Shown: positions 6,435-16,481, numbered from the stretch's first letter. The stretch: 41,751 nt of DNA from JAFHCF01 sp048497495 (GCA_048497495.1 JAFHCF010000245.1:1-41751), one strand, 5' to 3'. The notes: a model not told the origin generated them from the sequence alone. Translations and numbers: made by a program.

Positions 6435-7346
6435 TCAGAGCCCGTGGGTTCGCGGATAGGCGTTGACCTCCGCCGGCCGCCAACCGGCGAGCGCTTCGGC
6501 GCGCGGCCGGAAGATCTCGACCTTCAGCGGATGGCACGCGACCGCGTCGCTCGAATGGGAGGCGCCGCAATCGCCGCCGGGACAGGCCGACAGCGCCCCG
6601 AGGAGATCGATCTCGGCGAAGAACTCCAGATAGTCGCCGGGCCGAACCGGGCTCGCCTTCATGAAGTAGCGATGGGTGTCGTGGGTGAAGCCGGTGCACA
6701 TGAAGACGTTGAGCACGTCGTGGACCAGCGGCTCGGCCTCCGCCAGGCTCAGGTCGGTCGCCTTCGCCAGGGCCCGCGTCAGGTTCGAATGGCAGCAGTT
6801 GTGATAGTCGACGCCGGCGAGCAGCCGGTTGGTATAGGGATCGCAGCGGGTGCCGATGACGTCGTGGACGCCGGCCCCGTCGGCGTCGAACCCGTACCAG
6901 CCGAGCGTGTCGGCGGTGATCGTCGCCATCGGACGCAAGTAGGGCAGATTGCTCCACAGCCGATCGCCGACCCCGACATGGGTGCCGTGCAGCGCCCGCG
7001 TCTTGCCCGAGAAGAAGCGCTCGCTCGGATCATGGGCGCTCCACAGATCGAGATCGCCGACCTGCGGCCCCTCGATCGAGACGATGCGGAAGAAGCACCC
7101 CGCCGGCACGCCGAAGGCGCTCGCGTCGCGGGGGCTCACGATCACCTCGTCGATCTTCTCCATGCCCTCGCGCGCGCCCTCGTAGAAGGCGGCGTCGAAG
7201 GCCGGCAGGTGCTCGACCGCGTAGGTGACGACGGGCGGCGCGGCGCGGCGGGCATCGGCGTCGGCGGGAGCGGGGATTGCGACGGACTGCGGCACGGGCG
7301 GGACCTCCGGAACGGCGACGCTATCGGCGACGCGGCCGCCGACCAT
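6435..7346 (-). CDS. DUF1989 (urea carboxylase-associated family) protein
   Basis: A protein of about 303 residues. The DUF1989 domain fills nearly all of it: PAGCFFRIVSIEGPQVGDLDLW, then LRPMATITADTLGWYG, the block DPYTNRLLAG with following DYHNCCHSNL, and VLNVFMCTGFTHDTHRYF. The family is found beside urea carboxylase or guanidine/amine degradation genes and several conserved Cys and His residues suggest a metal or catalytic site, but no reaction is certain. None of those partners is next door. ATG 7346 is preferred over a TTG at 7370; neither has a clear ribosome-binding site, so the start is uncertain. The first about 40 residues are proline/alanine-rich and probably disordered. Confidence 0.8.
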   Translation of the reverse strand: MVGGRVADSVAVPEVPPVPQSVAIPAPADADARRAAPPVVTYAVEHLPAFDAAFYEGAREGMEKIDEVIVSPRDASAFGVPAGCFFRIVSIEGPQVGDLDLWSAHDPSERFFSGKTRALHGTHVGVGDRLWSNLPYLRPMATITADTLGWYGFDADGAGVHDVIGTRCDPYTNRLLAGVDYHNCCHSNLTRALAKATDLSLAEAEPLVHDVLNVFMCTGFTHDTHRYFMKASPVRPGDYLEFFAEIDLLGALSACPGGDCGASHSSDAVACHPLKVEIFRPRAEALAGWRPAEVNAYPRTHGL

Positions 7347-7407
7347 GGCCGGCGCCGCGCCGCGCCGCAAGCCCGCCGACGCGGTTCACTCGCCGGATCG
7401 CGACGTC

Positions 7408-7692
7408 TCAACCGAACAGTCGCGAACCCTGCTCGGCGATGATCCGCTTCGCCTTGTCGAAGGCCATGGCGATCGCCGTGTCGCGATCGGGGAAGCGATC
7501 GGCGCGCACGAAGCGATGCTCGCGCACCTCGCCGCCGACCTCGCGGACGATCACCCCGCACAGCTGCCACTGGCCGCCCTCCTGATAGGGCGTGGCGCGG
7601 ACGGTGAACCCGTCGTGCTCGATCGTCGGCGCGGGCGGCTCGACCTTGGGGGCACCACCGCCGAGACCGAACAGGCTTTTCAGAAAGGACAT
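7408..7692 (-). CDS. HlyU family protein
   Basis: A 94-residue protein starting MSFLKSLFGLGG, then EHDGFTVRATPYQEGGQWQLCG, EVREHRFVRADRFPDRDTAI and ending IIAEQGSRLFG, which is the HlyU family pattern. In Vibrio the name refers to a regulator of haemolysin expression, but this alphaproteobacterial branch is widespread and its role is unproven. The ATG at 7692 has GGAG about 11 bases upstream, embedded in the end of the DUF2442 gene, whose stop is only 5 bp away. It is the third gene of a probable DUF4160-DUF2442-HlyU operon. Confidence 0.85.
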   Translation of the reverse strand: MSFLKSLFGLGGGAPKVEPPAPTIEHDGFTVRATPYQEGGQWQLCGVIVREVGGEVREHRFVRADRFPDRDTAIAMAFDKAKRIIAEQGSRLFG

Positions 7693-7697
7693 GGGGT

Positions 7698-7976
7698 TCA
7701 CTCCGCCGCGGTGGCTCGGGTCAGCAGGCCGCCCCGCCGCAATTCGTCGTGCAGGGCGATGGCATCGAGATCGAAGCCGTTCGGCCAGGTCGGCACGCCG
7801 AAGGAAACGAAGACCCGCTCGAACAAGGCCGGATCGGCCAAGGGCCGCACCATCTCGCCGCCGCCGGCGATCAGGCTCGACAGGTCGACGACCCCTTCCT
7901 GCCCGTCGGAGAACCGCAGCCACAGCCGCTGCGACGGCATCGCATTGGCGCGAGTCACTTTGACGATGTCGATCAT
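7698..7976 (-). CDS. DUF2442 domain protein
   Basis: A 92-residue protein. The sequence opens with VKVTRANAMPSQRLWLRFSD and continues with GVVDLSSLI, PTWPNGFDLDAIALHDEL, the classic DUF2442 layout. Members are commonly paired with DUF4160 proteins and have been suggested to form toxin-antitoxin-like modules; no biochemical function is firmly established. Its ATG overlaps the DUF4160 stop by 4 bp (ATGA at 7973-7976), so the two are translationally coupled, and HlyU follows 5 bp later. Family identification is firm; the module's function is inference. Confidence 0.88.
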   Translation of the reverse strand: MIDIVKVTRANAMPSQRLWLRFSDGQEGVVDLSSLIAGGGEMVRPLADPALFERVFVSFGVPTWPNGFDLDAIALHDELRRGGLLTRATAAE

Positions 7977-8254
7977 TCCGAGTCCGCTCCCGCGATCGCC
8001 TCGAACGGCTGCAACAGCCTACCGCGTTCCCAATTGGCGAACAACGCCGCACGATTGCGCCCGACCCAGTCGCGGATCAGCCGCCGCGCGCCCGGCGGCA
8101 GATCGCCGCCGATCGGTTCCCCGGTCGCCAGTTCGATCAGCGCCTCGTAGCCCTGATAGTAGACGTGACAATGGGGCGGCGCATGATCGCCCCAGTACAT
8201 CTGGACCACGAATCCGAAGAACATCGATATCGTCGGCACGACGATCACCCGCAT
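7973..8254 (-). CDS. DUF4160 domain protein
   Basis: A protein of about 93 residues. The sequence VPTISMFFGFVVQMYWGDHAP, PHCHVYYQGYEALIEL, then RRLIRDWVGRNRAALFANWE is diagnostic of DUF4160; the histidines in the DHAPPHCH region are conserved. The family nearly always sits next to DUF2442, as here. ATG 8254 is chosen; a GTG at 8269 would add five residues, and neither has a strong ribosome-binding site. It is the first gene of the minus-strand trio and lies just downstream of rpoD and its terminator, so it probably has its own promoter. A toxin role is possible but unsupported by any known active site. Confidence 0.85.
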   Translation of the reverse strand: MRVIVVPTISMFFGFVVQMYWGDHAPPHCHVYYQGYEALIELATGEPIGGDLPPGARRLIRDWVGRNRAALFANWERGRLLQPFEAIAGADSE

Positions 8255-8322
8255 CGATTGCAATTCCACAACCTATGCGATGCCGACCGTCCGCGGAAGA
8301 ACCCCGTACCCACCCTTCGACG

Positions 8323-8350
8323 AAAAACCCCGGCGTCGCCGCCGGGGTTT
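8323..8350 (-). terminator. Terminator of rpoD
   Basis: AAACCCCGGC (8325-8334) and GCCGGGGTTT (8341-8350) form a perfect stem with a short loop. On the minus strand it is followed by TTTTT (complement of 8323-8327), giving a classical intrinsic terminator 28 bp after the rpoD stop. Confidence 0.85.
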
Positions 8351-8377
8351 CCTTGTCTCGCGTCCGTCATCCCTCGA

Positions 8378-10357
<1,980 letters not shown>

Positions 10358-10802
10358 GGAACGGATCTCCTGAAGGATACGACGGCCGAACCGACCGGGT
10401 GACGTCACCGAACCGTCGCCCATGCGGGCGCACGAGGACCGATGACGAAACCGACGAGGGCGCGAACCCTCTGGATCGATCGACCGAAAGGTTGATTTAC
10501 GGCGCTTGTCCTAAGCTCCGATTAACTCTCACCGCTTCGATGCGCGCGAGGAACCGCATCGCTCGAGATCGGCGCGTCTCGCCGACGAAACCGGCTTCCT
10601 TCCGACCGTCGCCTCGATCGCGCGAGGAGGGCTGCGCCGATGCGAGCAACGGTCCGGAAGCTGGTTATTTAACGAGCGAATCGGTTTTCGCAAGGGTGAT
10701 TCGTGTCATGATTCGCCAGCCGAGGCGAATCTCTCGTGGCGACGCCGCCGCGCGCTCCCCCACAAGTTGTCTCGTCCCCCGGATTTCGGGTGATCGCGCC
10801 GG
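10358..10802. other. 445-bp dnaG-rpoD intergenic region
   Basis: No gene is supported. It should contain the rpoD promoter, but no clear -35/-10 pair can be picked out by eye. Near the dnaG end it holds the inverted repeat listed at 10710-10731. The middle part (about 10480-10530) is less GC-rich than its surroundings. Confidence 0.55.
10710..10731 (-). repeat. Inverted repeat after dnaG
   Basis: GATTCGCC (10710-10717) and GGCGAATC (10724-10731) form a perfect 8-bp stem with loop AGCCGA, 71 bp after the dnaG stop. There is no T tract in either direction, so it is more likely an mRNA-processing or attenuation structure, or an operator, than an intrinsic terminator. Confidence 0.4.
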
Positions 10803-12788
10803 TCACGCCGTCGGCAGTCCGCCCGCCGCGATGCCGCCGCCACCGTTGACGCCGTGCGCCTTGCGGATCTCCTTGGCCTCTTCCGCCAGCTCCTGCTCGC
10901 GCCGGCCGAATTCCTCGCGCCGCCGGCCGATGTCGCGCGACAGCCCGAGGATGCGCGCCTCCACCGCCTCGTCGGCCTCGGCGCCGACCATCGACACCTC
11001 ACGTTCCAGGTCGCGCTCCATCTGCCGGAGCTCCAGCCGGTCGAGGAAATGCCAGAGGCAGGTCTCCACCCAGGTCTCGGGGGGGTGGAAGCGCAGCACC
11101 TTGAAACGATCCTTGAGCCGCGCGCCGCGCGCGCTCACCACCCGGCCGGCCTCGTCGGCGACCTCCTCGCCGTGCACCTCCTTCAGGAGGAAGAAGAAGC
11201 GTGGGTCGATCCCCTCGTAGAAGGAGGAGATCGACAGATCCGTGACCTCGGTCGCCATGCGGTAGAGTTCGCGCTTGAAGGCCTCGTGCGGCTCGAGCCC
11301 GAAGTCGAGCCCGACGATGCGCTCGCACGCCGCCTCGAACAGATCGGGGTATTCGACGCAGAGCCCCAACACCACCCGCTCGAGCCCGACGAGATCGCCG
11401 TCGGGCATCGGCGGCATCGCCGAGGATCCGACCTCGCGGGCCGGCTGGCCCCATCCCGCCCGTCCCCCCTTCGGGTAACCGCCCCCCGGACGGGCCTCGC
11501 CCTGGTCGCGCCGCTCCGAGGTCCAGAACAGGTTGGAGAGCCTGAGCCGATAGCGCAGCTGGTAGGCGCGCTGGACCCGGGCGTCCTTGATCTCGTGGAC
11601 GAGATCCTCCAGCCGCTTCTCCAGCGCCGCCTTGCGCTCCGGCGTGTCGATCGCCGCCCCTTGCGTCTCCCGATCCCACAACACGTCGGCGAGCGGCACG
11701 GCATGCTCGACCTGGGTCTGAAAGGCGGCGCGGCCCCCGAGCGCGATGATCTCGTCGGGGTCCTTGCCATCGGGTAGGAAGACGAAATTGAACGAGAAGC
11801 CCGACTTCAGATGCGGCAGGATGCGGTCGATCGCCCGGTGCGCCGCCTTGATGCCGGCCTTGTCGCCGTCGAAACAGACGATCGGCTCGGCGGCGAAGCG
11901 CCACATCCGCTGGATCTGCTCCTCGGTGAAGGCGGTGCCGAGTGTCGCCACCACCCCCGGAATGCCGGCCTGCCACACCGCGATGGCGTCGAGATAGCCC
12001 TCGACGACGATCACCGTGCCCTGGTCGTAGGACGCCTGGCGGGCGCGGTGGCCGTTGAACAACATGAACCCTTTGTGGAAGAGCTCGGTCTCCGGCGAGT
12101 TGAGGTATTTCGGCTGGTCCTCCGGCGCCATGGCGCGCCCGCCGAAGGCGACCACCCGGCCCTTCTCGTCCTGGATCGGGATCATCAGCCGGTTGCGGAA
12201 CCGGTCGTAGGTCGGCCGTCCGTCATCCGGCTTGATGATCAGCCCGGCATCGATCATCGCCTGCTCGTCGACGCCCTTGGAGGCGAGGAACCGCTTCAGC
12301 CCGTCGCGCTCGGCCGGCGAGAAGCCGATGCGGAACTCCTTGACGGTGCGCGGCTCCAGCCGCCGTCGCTCGACATAGGCCCGCGCCGTCGCGCCGGAGG
12401 AGAGCCTGAGCTGCTCCTCGAAGAAACGCGCCGCCATCTCGGTGACGTCGGAGAGGCTGGCGCGATGGCGCTCGCGCTTCTCCTCGCGCGCGTCCGGTTT
12501 GGGCAGATCGACCCCGGTCTCGGCGGCGAGCCGCTCGACGGCTTCCGGGAACGACAGGCCCTCCGTCTCCATCAGGAAGCGGAACACGTCGCCGTGCTTG
12601 CCCGACGAGAAGCAGTGATAGAAGCCCTTCTGATCGTTGACGAAGAACGACGGTGTCTTTTCGGGATTGAACGGCGACAACCCGGCGAATTCCCGCCCCT
12701 GCCGCTTCAGCCGCACGCGCCGCCCGACGACTTCCGAAACCGGAAGCCGCGCGCGGATCTCGTCGAGGAGGTGGGGCGGAAATTTCAT
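10803..12788 (-). CDS. dnaG: DNA primase DnaG, with degenerate zinc-binding domain
   Basis: A 661-residue primase that makes RNA primers for replication with DnaB helicase. The N-terminal CHC2-type domain keeps its framework (GLSPFNPEKTPSFFV, GFYHCFSSGKHGD), but three of the four zinc ligands are replaced: S38, N41 and S62, with only C59 left, compared with C40, H43, C61 and C64 in E. coli. The catalytic core is normal: TOPRIM residues E263 (VVEGYLD), D307 and D309 (CFDGDKAG). The C-terminal part is a helicase-binding helical region after a glycine-rich linker. Loss of zinc ligands is, to my knowledge, a lineage trait in Rhizobiales. It lies 51 bp downstream of the GGDEF-EAL gene and upstream of rpoD. 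Confidence 0.97.
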   Translation of the reverse strand: MKFPPHLLDEIRARLPVSEVVGRRVRLKRQGREFAGLSPFNPEKTPSFFVNDQKGFYHCFSSGKHGDVFRFLMETEGLSFPEAVERLAAETGVDLPKPDAREEKRERHRASLSDVTEMAARFFEEQLRLSSGATARAYVERRRLEPRTVKEFRIGFSPAERDGLKRFLASKGVDEQAMIDAGLIIKPDDGRPTYDRFRNRLMIPIQDEKGRVVAFGGRAMAPEDQPKYLNSPETELFHKGFMLFNGHRARQASYDQGTVIVVEGYLDAIAVWQAGIPGVVATLGTAFTEEQIQRMWRFAAEPIVCFDGDKAGIKAAHRAIDRILPHLKSGFSFNFVFLPDGKDPDEIIALGGRAAFQTQVEHAVPLADVLWDRETQGAAIDTPERKAALEKRLEDLVHEIKDARVQRAYQLRYRLRLSNLFWTSERRDQGEARPGGGYPKGGRAGWGQPAREVGSSAMPPMPDGDLVGLERVVLGLCVEYPDLFEAACERIVGLDFGLEPHEAFKRELYRMATEVTDLSISSFYEGIDPRFFFLLKEVHGEEVADEAGRVVSARGARLKDRFKVLRFHPPETWVETCLWHFLDRLELRQMERDLEREVSMVGAEADEAVEARILGLSRDIGRRREEFGRREQELAEEAKEIRKAHGVNGGGGIAAGGLPTA

Positions 12789-12839
12789 GGGGGGACTATA
12801 GGGGAGGACGTTGCCCTGCGCATCGCCGATCTCGCCCGA

Positions 12840-14435
12840 TCACTCCGCCGCGTCGCGGCGACGCCGTTCGACATCCATCAATGCGTCGATCTGGGCCCTC
12901 GGCAGTGGTCTCGAGAACAGGAACCCTTGCGCCTCTTCCGCGCCGAGACCGCGGACGAAGCGCAGTTGGTCGTCGCTTTCGATGCCCTCGATCGTCACCC
13001 GCTTGTCGATCCCCTGACTCAGCCCCACCACCGCCTCGACGATGCGCGCGTCGCCGGGGTTCTCGATCATGCGCTTGACGAAGGAGGCATCGACCTTGAT
13101 GTGGTCGATGGGCATGCGCTGGAGATAGCCGAGGCTGGAATAGCCGGTGCCGAAGTCGTCGAGCGAGATCTTGATGCCGAGGCTGCGTATGCGCTCGAGC
13201 ATCCGGACGGTGTCCTCGATGTCGTCGATGAGCAGACTCTCGGTGATCTCGAGGGTCAGCCGAGGGGAGGCGAGGCCGGAGAGGTCGAGGGCGCGACCGA
13301 CATCGGCGAGAAAGGTCCAGTTGCGGAACTGCAGCGGCGAGACGTTGACCGCGATGCTCATCGGATCCGGCCAGGACGCCGCCACCCGGCACGCCTCCAT
13401 CAGCACCCACCGCCCGATCTCGACGATCAGCCCGGTCTCCTCGGCCAAATTGATGAAGTCGTTGGGCGGAACCAATCCACGCTTCGGCGAGTTCCAGCGG
13501 ATCAACGCCTCGCAGCCGAGCAGAGCCTCGCCGGCGATCTCGTAGATCGGTTGGAAGTGGAGCTCGAACTGCCCGCCGGCCAGCGCCAGACCGAGGTCGC
13601 GCTCGAGATCGGCGCGTTGTTGCATCGCCTGGTCCATGGCCCCGTCGAAGGCGCTCCAGTTGGAGCCGGCCTTGTTCTTCGCCGCGTAGAGCGCGATGTC
13701 CGCCTGCCGCAACAATTCCCGCCCACCGACACCGTCGTCGCGGTAGCGGCACACACCGATGCTGACGCCGCTCTGCAGTGCCGCCTCGCCGACGCGGAAC
13801 GGGCGCGAGAACAGGTCGATGATCTCGTCGGCCGGTTCGATGCCCGAAAGCCGCGCCTCGTCGGGGACGAGAATGGCGAACTCGTCGCCGCCGAGCCGGA
13901 AGTTGCGCCAACCGCGCCAGCCGAAGGCCCGCTGCAATTCGTCGCCGATGGTCTTCAGCAGGGCATCGCCGACGAGATGGCCGAGCGTGTCGTTGACGTT
14001 CTTGAACTTGTCGAGATCGAGCATCATCAAGATGCCGCCCTTTCCCCGCATGCCGGCGACGCCGTCGAGGGTGTCGAAGAGGCAGGCGCGATTGGGAAGC
14101 CCGGTGAGCTCGTCGTGGAAGGCGAGATGGCGCATCTCCGCTTCGGTGGCGACGCGCAGCGACAACTCACGCTCGAGCGAGGCGCGTGACCGCCCGACCA
14201 GATAGAAGGTCCCGCCCTGGACGATCGGCGAGAGCGCGATGATCCACAAGAGGTAGTTCTGGTCGAAGACCGCCGCGATCGAGGCCGGCGAGAAGGTCAA
14301 GTCGCGTTCGACCAGACCGATGACGAGGCCGACGACGAGAAAGCTCGACCCGAAGAGGGCTCCGGCCACCATGTGCAGCGCCGCCGTTCGACGACGCAGT
14401 TCCGATGGAAGATAGGCCAGGAGGTCGACCAACAT
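12840..14435 (-). CDS. GGDEF-EAL cyclic-di-GMP signalling protein
   Basis: A 531-residue inner-membrane protein with two transmembrane stretches near residues 20-42 and 60-80, then a cytoplasmic GGDEF domain (about 100-262) and an EAL domain (about 275-525). GGDEF (182-186) and EAL (309-311) are intact, as are DDFGTGYSSL and the IEGIE motif. It may therefore both make and degrade cyclic-di-GMP. There is no RxxD inhibitory site six to nine residues before GGDEF, so product inhibition is probably absent. No sensory domain is obvious beyond the short membrane hairpin. The gene starts just downstream of an unusually AT-rich tract and ends 51 bp before dnaG. Net activity cannot be predicted. Confidence 0.95.
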   Translation of the reverse strand: MLVDLLAYLPSELRRRTAALHMVAGALFGSSFLVVGLVIGLVERDLTFSPASIAAVFDQNYLLWIIALSPIVQGGTFYLVGRSRASLERELSLRVATEAEMRHLAFHDELTGLPNRACLFDTLDGVAGMRGKGGILMMLDLDKFKNVNDTLGHLVGDALLKTIGDELQRAFGWRGWRNFRLGGDEFAILVPDEARLSGIEPADEIIDLFSRPFRVGEAALQSGVSIGVCRYRDDGVGGRELLRQADIALYAAKNKAGSNWSAFDGAMDQAMQQRADLERDLGLALAGGQFELHFQPIYEIAGEALLGCEALIRWNSPKRGLVPPNDFINLAEETGLIVEIGRWVLMEACRVAASWPDPMSIAVNVSPLQFRNWTFLADVGRALDLSGLASPRLTLEITESLLIDDIEDTVRMLERIRSLGIKISLDDFGTGYSSLGYLQRMPIDHIKVDASFVKRMIENPGDARIVEAVVGLSQGIDKRVTIEGIESDDQLRFVRGLGAEEAQGFLFSRPLPRAQIDALMDVERRRRDAAE

Positions 14436-14840
14436 GATCGCGATGACTCTCTTTCGGGTCCCATCGGACGAGTGGTACGAATCGTTTCACCATGTTCGCG
14501 CGAAGAGAACGGGGCTCGTCTCGATTCGTTGAGGAATCGGAGGCTAGAATATTAACAGTAAACAATGTATTTAATCATATTCGATGCAATCTTATGTCGC
14601 ATACGCAAACTTACGTAGCGATTTTCGATGTATATCACGGTGCTCGAAGGCCTCGGAGGCGGAAGCACCCTTCAAATTACCTAACGTAACTTAGCGGTGA
14701 ACTGTAAAAAATAACAAGAGCGGATACAAATCAGAGACCGACCGACGACGCCGCGACCTGCCACGAACGCCCCACGCCGCGGCGAACGCGCGCCGCGCCC
14801 CATGTCGGAAATCGGATCTGGAATCGACCGAGCCCGCCGA
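14436..14840. other. 405-bp intergenic region with AT-rich tract upstream of the GGDEF-EAL gene
   Basis: The stretch about 14540-14735 is the most AT-rich in the window, with many TpA steps (for example AGAATATTAACAGTAAAC and GTATTTAATCATATTC). It lies upstream of the GGDEF-EAL start and downstream of irr. A 65-codon frame across it (14492-14689) has no ribosome-binding site or family resemblance. It is most likely a promoter region, possibly a binding site for an AT-recognising silencer such as MucR/Ros. Confidence 0.6.
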
Positions 14841-15335
14841 TCACCGCGCCCGCGGGCGGATGCGCACCACCACGTCGACGTCCTCGATCTCCATGCCCGG
14901 CGGCAGGCTCGGCATGCCGATCACCTTCAATTCGCCGGCGGAGATGTCGGTCACCTCGCCGGTCGAGGCGTCGTAGAGATGATGATGCGGCGCGGTGTTC
15001 GAATCGAACACCACCTTCTCGGCGTCGATGATCAACCGACGCAGCAGCGTCGAGCGCTCGAACAGATCGAGCGTGTTGTAGACGGTCGCCCGGCTGATCT
15101 CCGGCATGATCACCCGCGCCCGGGCCCACACCTGATCGGCGGTGAGATGGATCGGCCGCGCCAGCAGCACCCGCGCGATCACCAACCGTTGCAGGGTGAG
15201 CGAGATGCCGGCGGCGCGCAGCCGGTCGGCGATGTCCTGGTCGGTGGTGTCGGTCATCTGTCCGATCCCCGTGTCGTCGATGGCGTCGAGTTCGACTTCG
15301 GGCGGGAGCAACGACTGAGGTGTGGCTTGACCCAT
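14841..15335 (-). CDS. irr: Iron response regulator Irr (Fur family)
   Basis: A 164-residue Fur-family repressor/activator. The winged helix (about 33-95) has LRAAGISLTLQRLVIARVLL and the recognition block ISRATVYNTLDLFERSTLL. The dimerisation domain carries DSNTAPHHHLYDASTGEV, whose HHH (117-119) is the conserved haem-binding region of Irr; the CxxC zinc motif of classical Fur is missing. In Rhizobiales, Irr binds haem and controls haem synthesis, iron storage and iron uptake. ATG 15335 follows a GGAG. It lies 147 bp after the peroxidase gene on the same strand, with its own TTGGAC-N3-GTCTAA repeat 35 bp upstream, suggesting autoregulation. Confidence 0.92.
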   Translation of the reverse strand: MGQATPQSLLPPEVELDAIDDTGIGQMTDTTDQDIADRLRAAGISLTLQRLVIARVLLARPIHLTADQVWARARVIMPEISRATVYNTLDLFERSTLLRRLIIDAEKVVFDSNTAPHHHLYDASTGEVTDISAGELKVIGMPSLPPGMEIEDVDVVVRIRPRAR

Positions 15336-15369
15336 GGAACGGGACTCCAGCGCGCGGGCTGAGGAATGG

Positions 15370-15384
15370 TTGGACCAAGTCTAA
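15370..15384 (-). promoter_or_regulatory. Candidate Irr operator upstream of irr
   Basis: TTGGAC-CAA-GTCTAA is an inverted repeat with one mismatch between arms, 35 bp before the irr start codon. The same arms occur upstream of the peroxidase gene at 16608-16622. Architecture (two 6-bp arms, 3-bp spacer) is similar to the TTTAGAA/TTCTAAA-type ICE boxes of Irr. Confidence 0.5.
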
Positions 15385-15385
15385 C

Positions 15386-15437
15386 CCGCCCTTCGGGCGG
15401 CGGATAGATCCGGGAAGCCCCTCAGGGCACCCCGGAT
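15386..15437 (-). repeat. Hairpin pair between the peroxidase gene and irr
   Basis: Two structures are adjacent. CCGCCC-TTC-GGGCGG occupies 15386-15400. ATCCGGG (15408-15414) pairs with CCCGGAT (15431-15437), enclosing a GCCC-CTCA-GGGC inner stem. There is no T tract, so full termination is doubtful; they may tune read-through from the peroxidase gene into irr. Confidence 0.4.
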
Positions 15438-15482
15438 CGCATTCACGCCCTCGACCCCGAGGCAGACCGGCGCGACCTCCAC

Positions 15483-16481
15483 TCAGCCGAAGGGCTTCGG
15501 CTTCGGGGTCTTGTCGGTCGACGGCGGCAGGATCGGCATCTTGAAGTCCGGCTGATCGCCGGTCAGCGTCTTGAGGAACGCCACGATCGAGGCGTTCTCG
15601 TCCGGATTGAACTTCTTGCCGAGCTGCAGACGGCCCATCAGGTCGACCACTTCGGTGAGGCTCCAATAGGCGCCGTCGTGGAAGTAGGGATAGGTCATGT
15701 CGATGTTGCGCAGCGTCGGAACCTTGAAGTTGAAGCGGTCGGCGTCCTTGCCGGTGACCCCGGCGAGGCCTTCGGCCTTGCTCTTGGTCTGGTAGGGCTC
15801 GACCACGCCCATCTTCTGGAACGAGGCGCCGCCGGCGGCCGGACCGTTGTGGCAGGCGGTGCAGCCGGAGTCGTTGAAGAGCTCCCAACCGGCCAGTTCC
15901 TGCTTGGTGAGGGCCTTCTTGTCACCGCCGAGCCACTTGTCGAAGCGCGAGTTCGGCGTCACCAGCGTGTCCTCGAAGGCGGCGATCGCCGTCGTCACCC
16001 GGTCGATGTTCACACCGTCCGAACCGAAGGCGCCCTTGAACTCGGCGACATAGGCCGGGATCGAATCCAGTACCTCGATGGCGAGCGCGTGGGTGAAGGC
16101 CATCTCGCCCGGATTGGCGATCGGTCCGCCGGCCTGCTCCTTGAGATCCTTGGCCCGACCGTCCCAGAACTGGGCGAGGTTCATCTTGGAATTGAGCACC
16201 GTCGGCGAGTTGATCGGCCCCTGCTGCCAATGATCGCCGATCGAGGTCGGCAGGTTGTCGGTGCCGCCCATCGACAGGTTGTGACACGAGTTGCAGGAGA
16301 TGAAGCCGGACTTCGACAGCCGCGGGTCGAAGTAGAGTTTCTTGCCGAGTTCGACCAACGCGGCATTGCCGATCTTGGCGGCGGGAATCGGCTGGATCGG
16401 CTCGTCGGCGGCGATGGCGAGAGTGGTCGATCCGGCGAGAATGGCGAGGGATGCGAAGATCAGGGACATCGGGCGCGTCAT
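15483..16481 (-). CDS. ccpA: Di-haem cytochrome c peroxidase
   Basis: A 332-residue periplasmic di-haem peroxidase that reduces hydrogen peroxide with electrons from cytochrome c. A signal peptide ends near residue 25 (LAIAADE). Two CxxCH haem-binding motifs are seen: CNSCH at 63-67 and CTACH at 207-211. The blocks LGKKLYFDPRLSKSG, INSPTVLNS, AQFWDGRAKDLKEQA, FKVPTLRNIDMTYPYFHDGA and NPDENASIVAFLKTL are typical of bacterial CcpA. ATG 16481 is preferred over 16496 because GGAGG lies 8 bases before it. A TTGGAC-N3-GTCTAA inverted repeat lies about 127 bp upstream and irr follows downstream, so iron-dependent control by Irr is likely but inferred. Confidence 0.93.
   Translation of the reverse strand: MTRPMSLIFASLAILAGSTTLAIAADEPIQPIPAAKIGNAALVELGKKLYFDPRLSKSGFISCNSCHNLSMGGTDNLPTSIGDHWQQGPINSPTVLNSKMNLAQFWDGRAKDLKEQAGGPIANPGEMAFTHALAIEVLDSIPAYVAEFKGAFGSDGVNIDRVTTAIAAFEDTLVTPNSRFDKWLGGDKKALTKQELAGWELFNDSGCTACHNGPAAGGASFQKMGVVEPYQTKSKAEGLAGVTGKDADRFNFKVPTLRNIDMTYPYFHDGAYWSLTEVVDLMGRLQLGKKFNPDENASIVAFLKTLTGDQPDFKMPILPPSTDKTPKPKPFG

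Noticed and set aside
10710..10731. Intrinsic terminator for dnaG
   Set aside because: The stem is good but no T tract follows on either strand; kept only as an inverted repeat.
11811..14189. 792-codon plus-strand open frame across dnaG and the GGDEF-EAL gene
   Set aside because: It runs antisense across two well-supported genes and the space between them, which real genes do not do.
14492..14689. 65-codon plus-strand frame in the AT-rich tract
   Set aside because: No ribosome-binding site, no family resemblance, and the composition suits a promoter region better than a gene.
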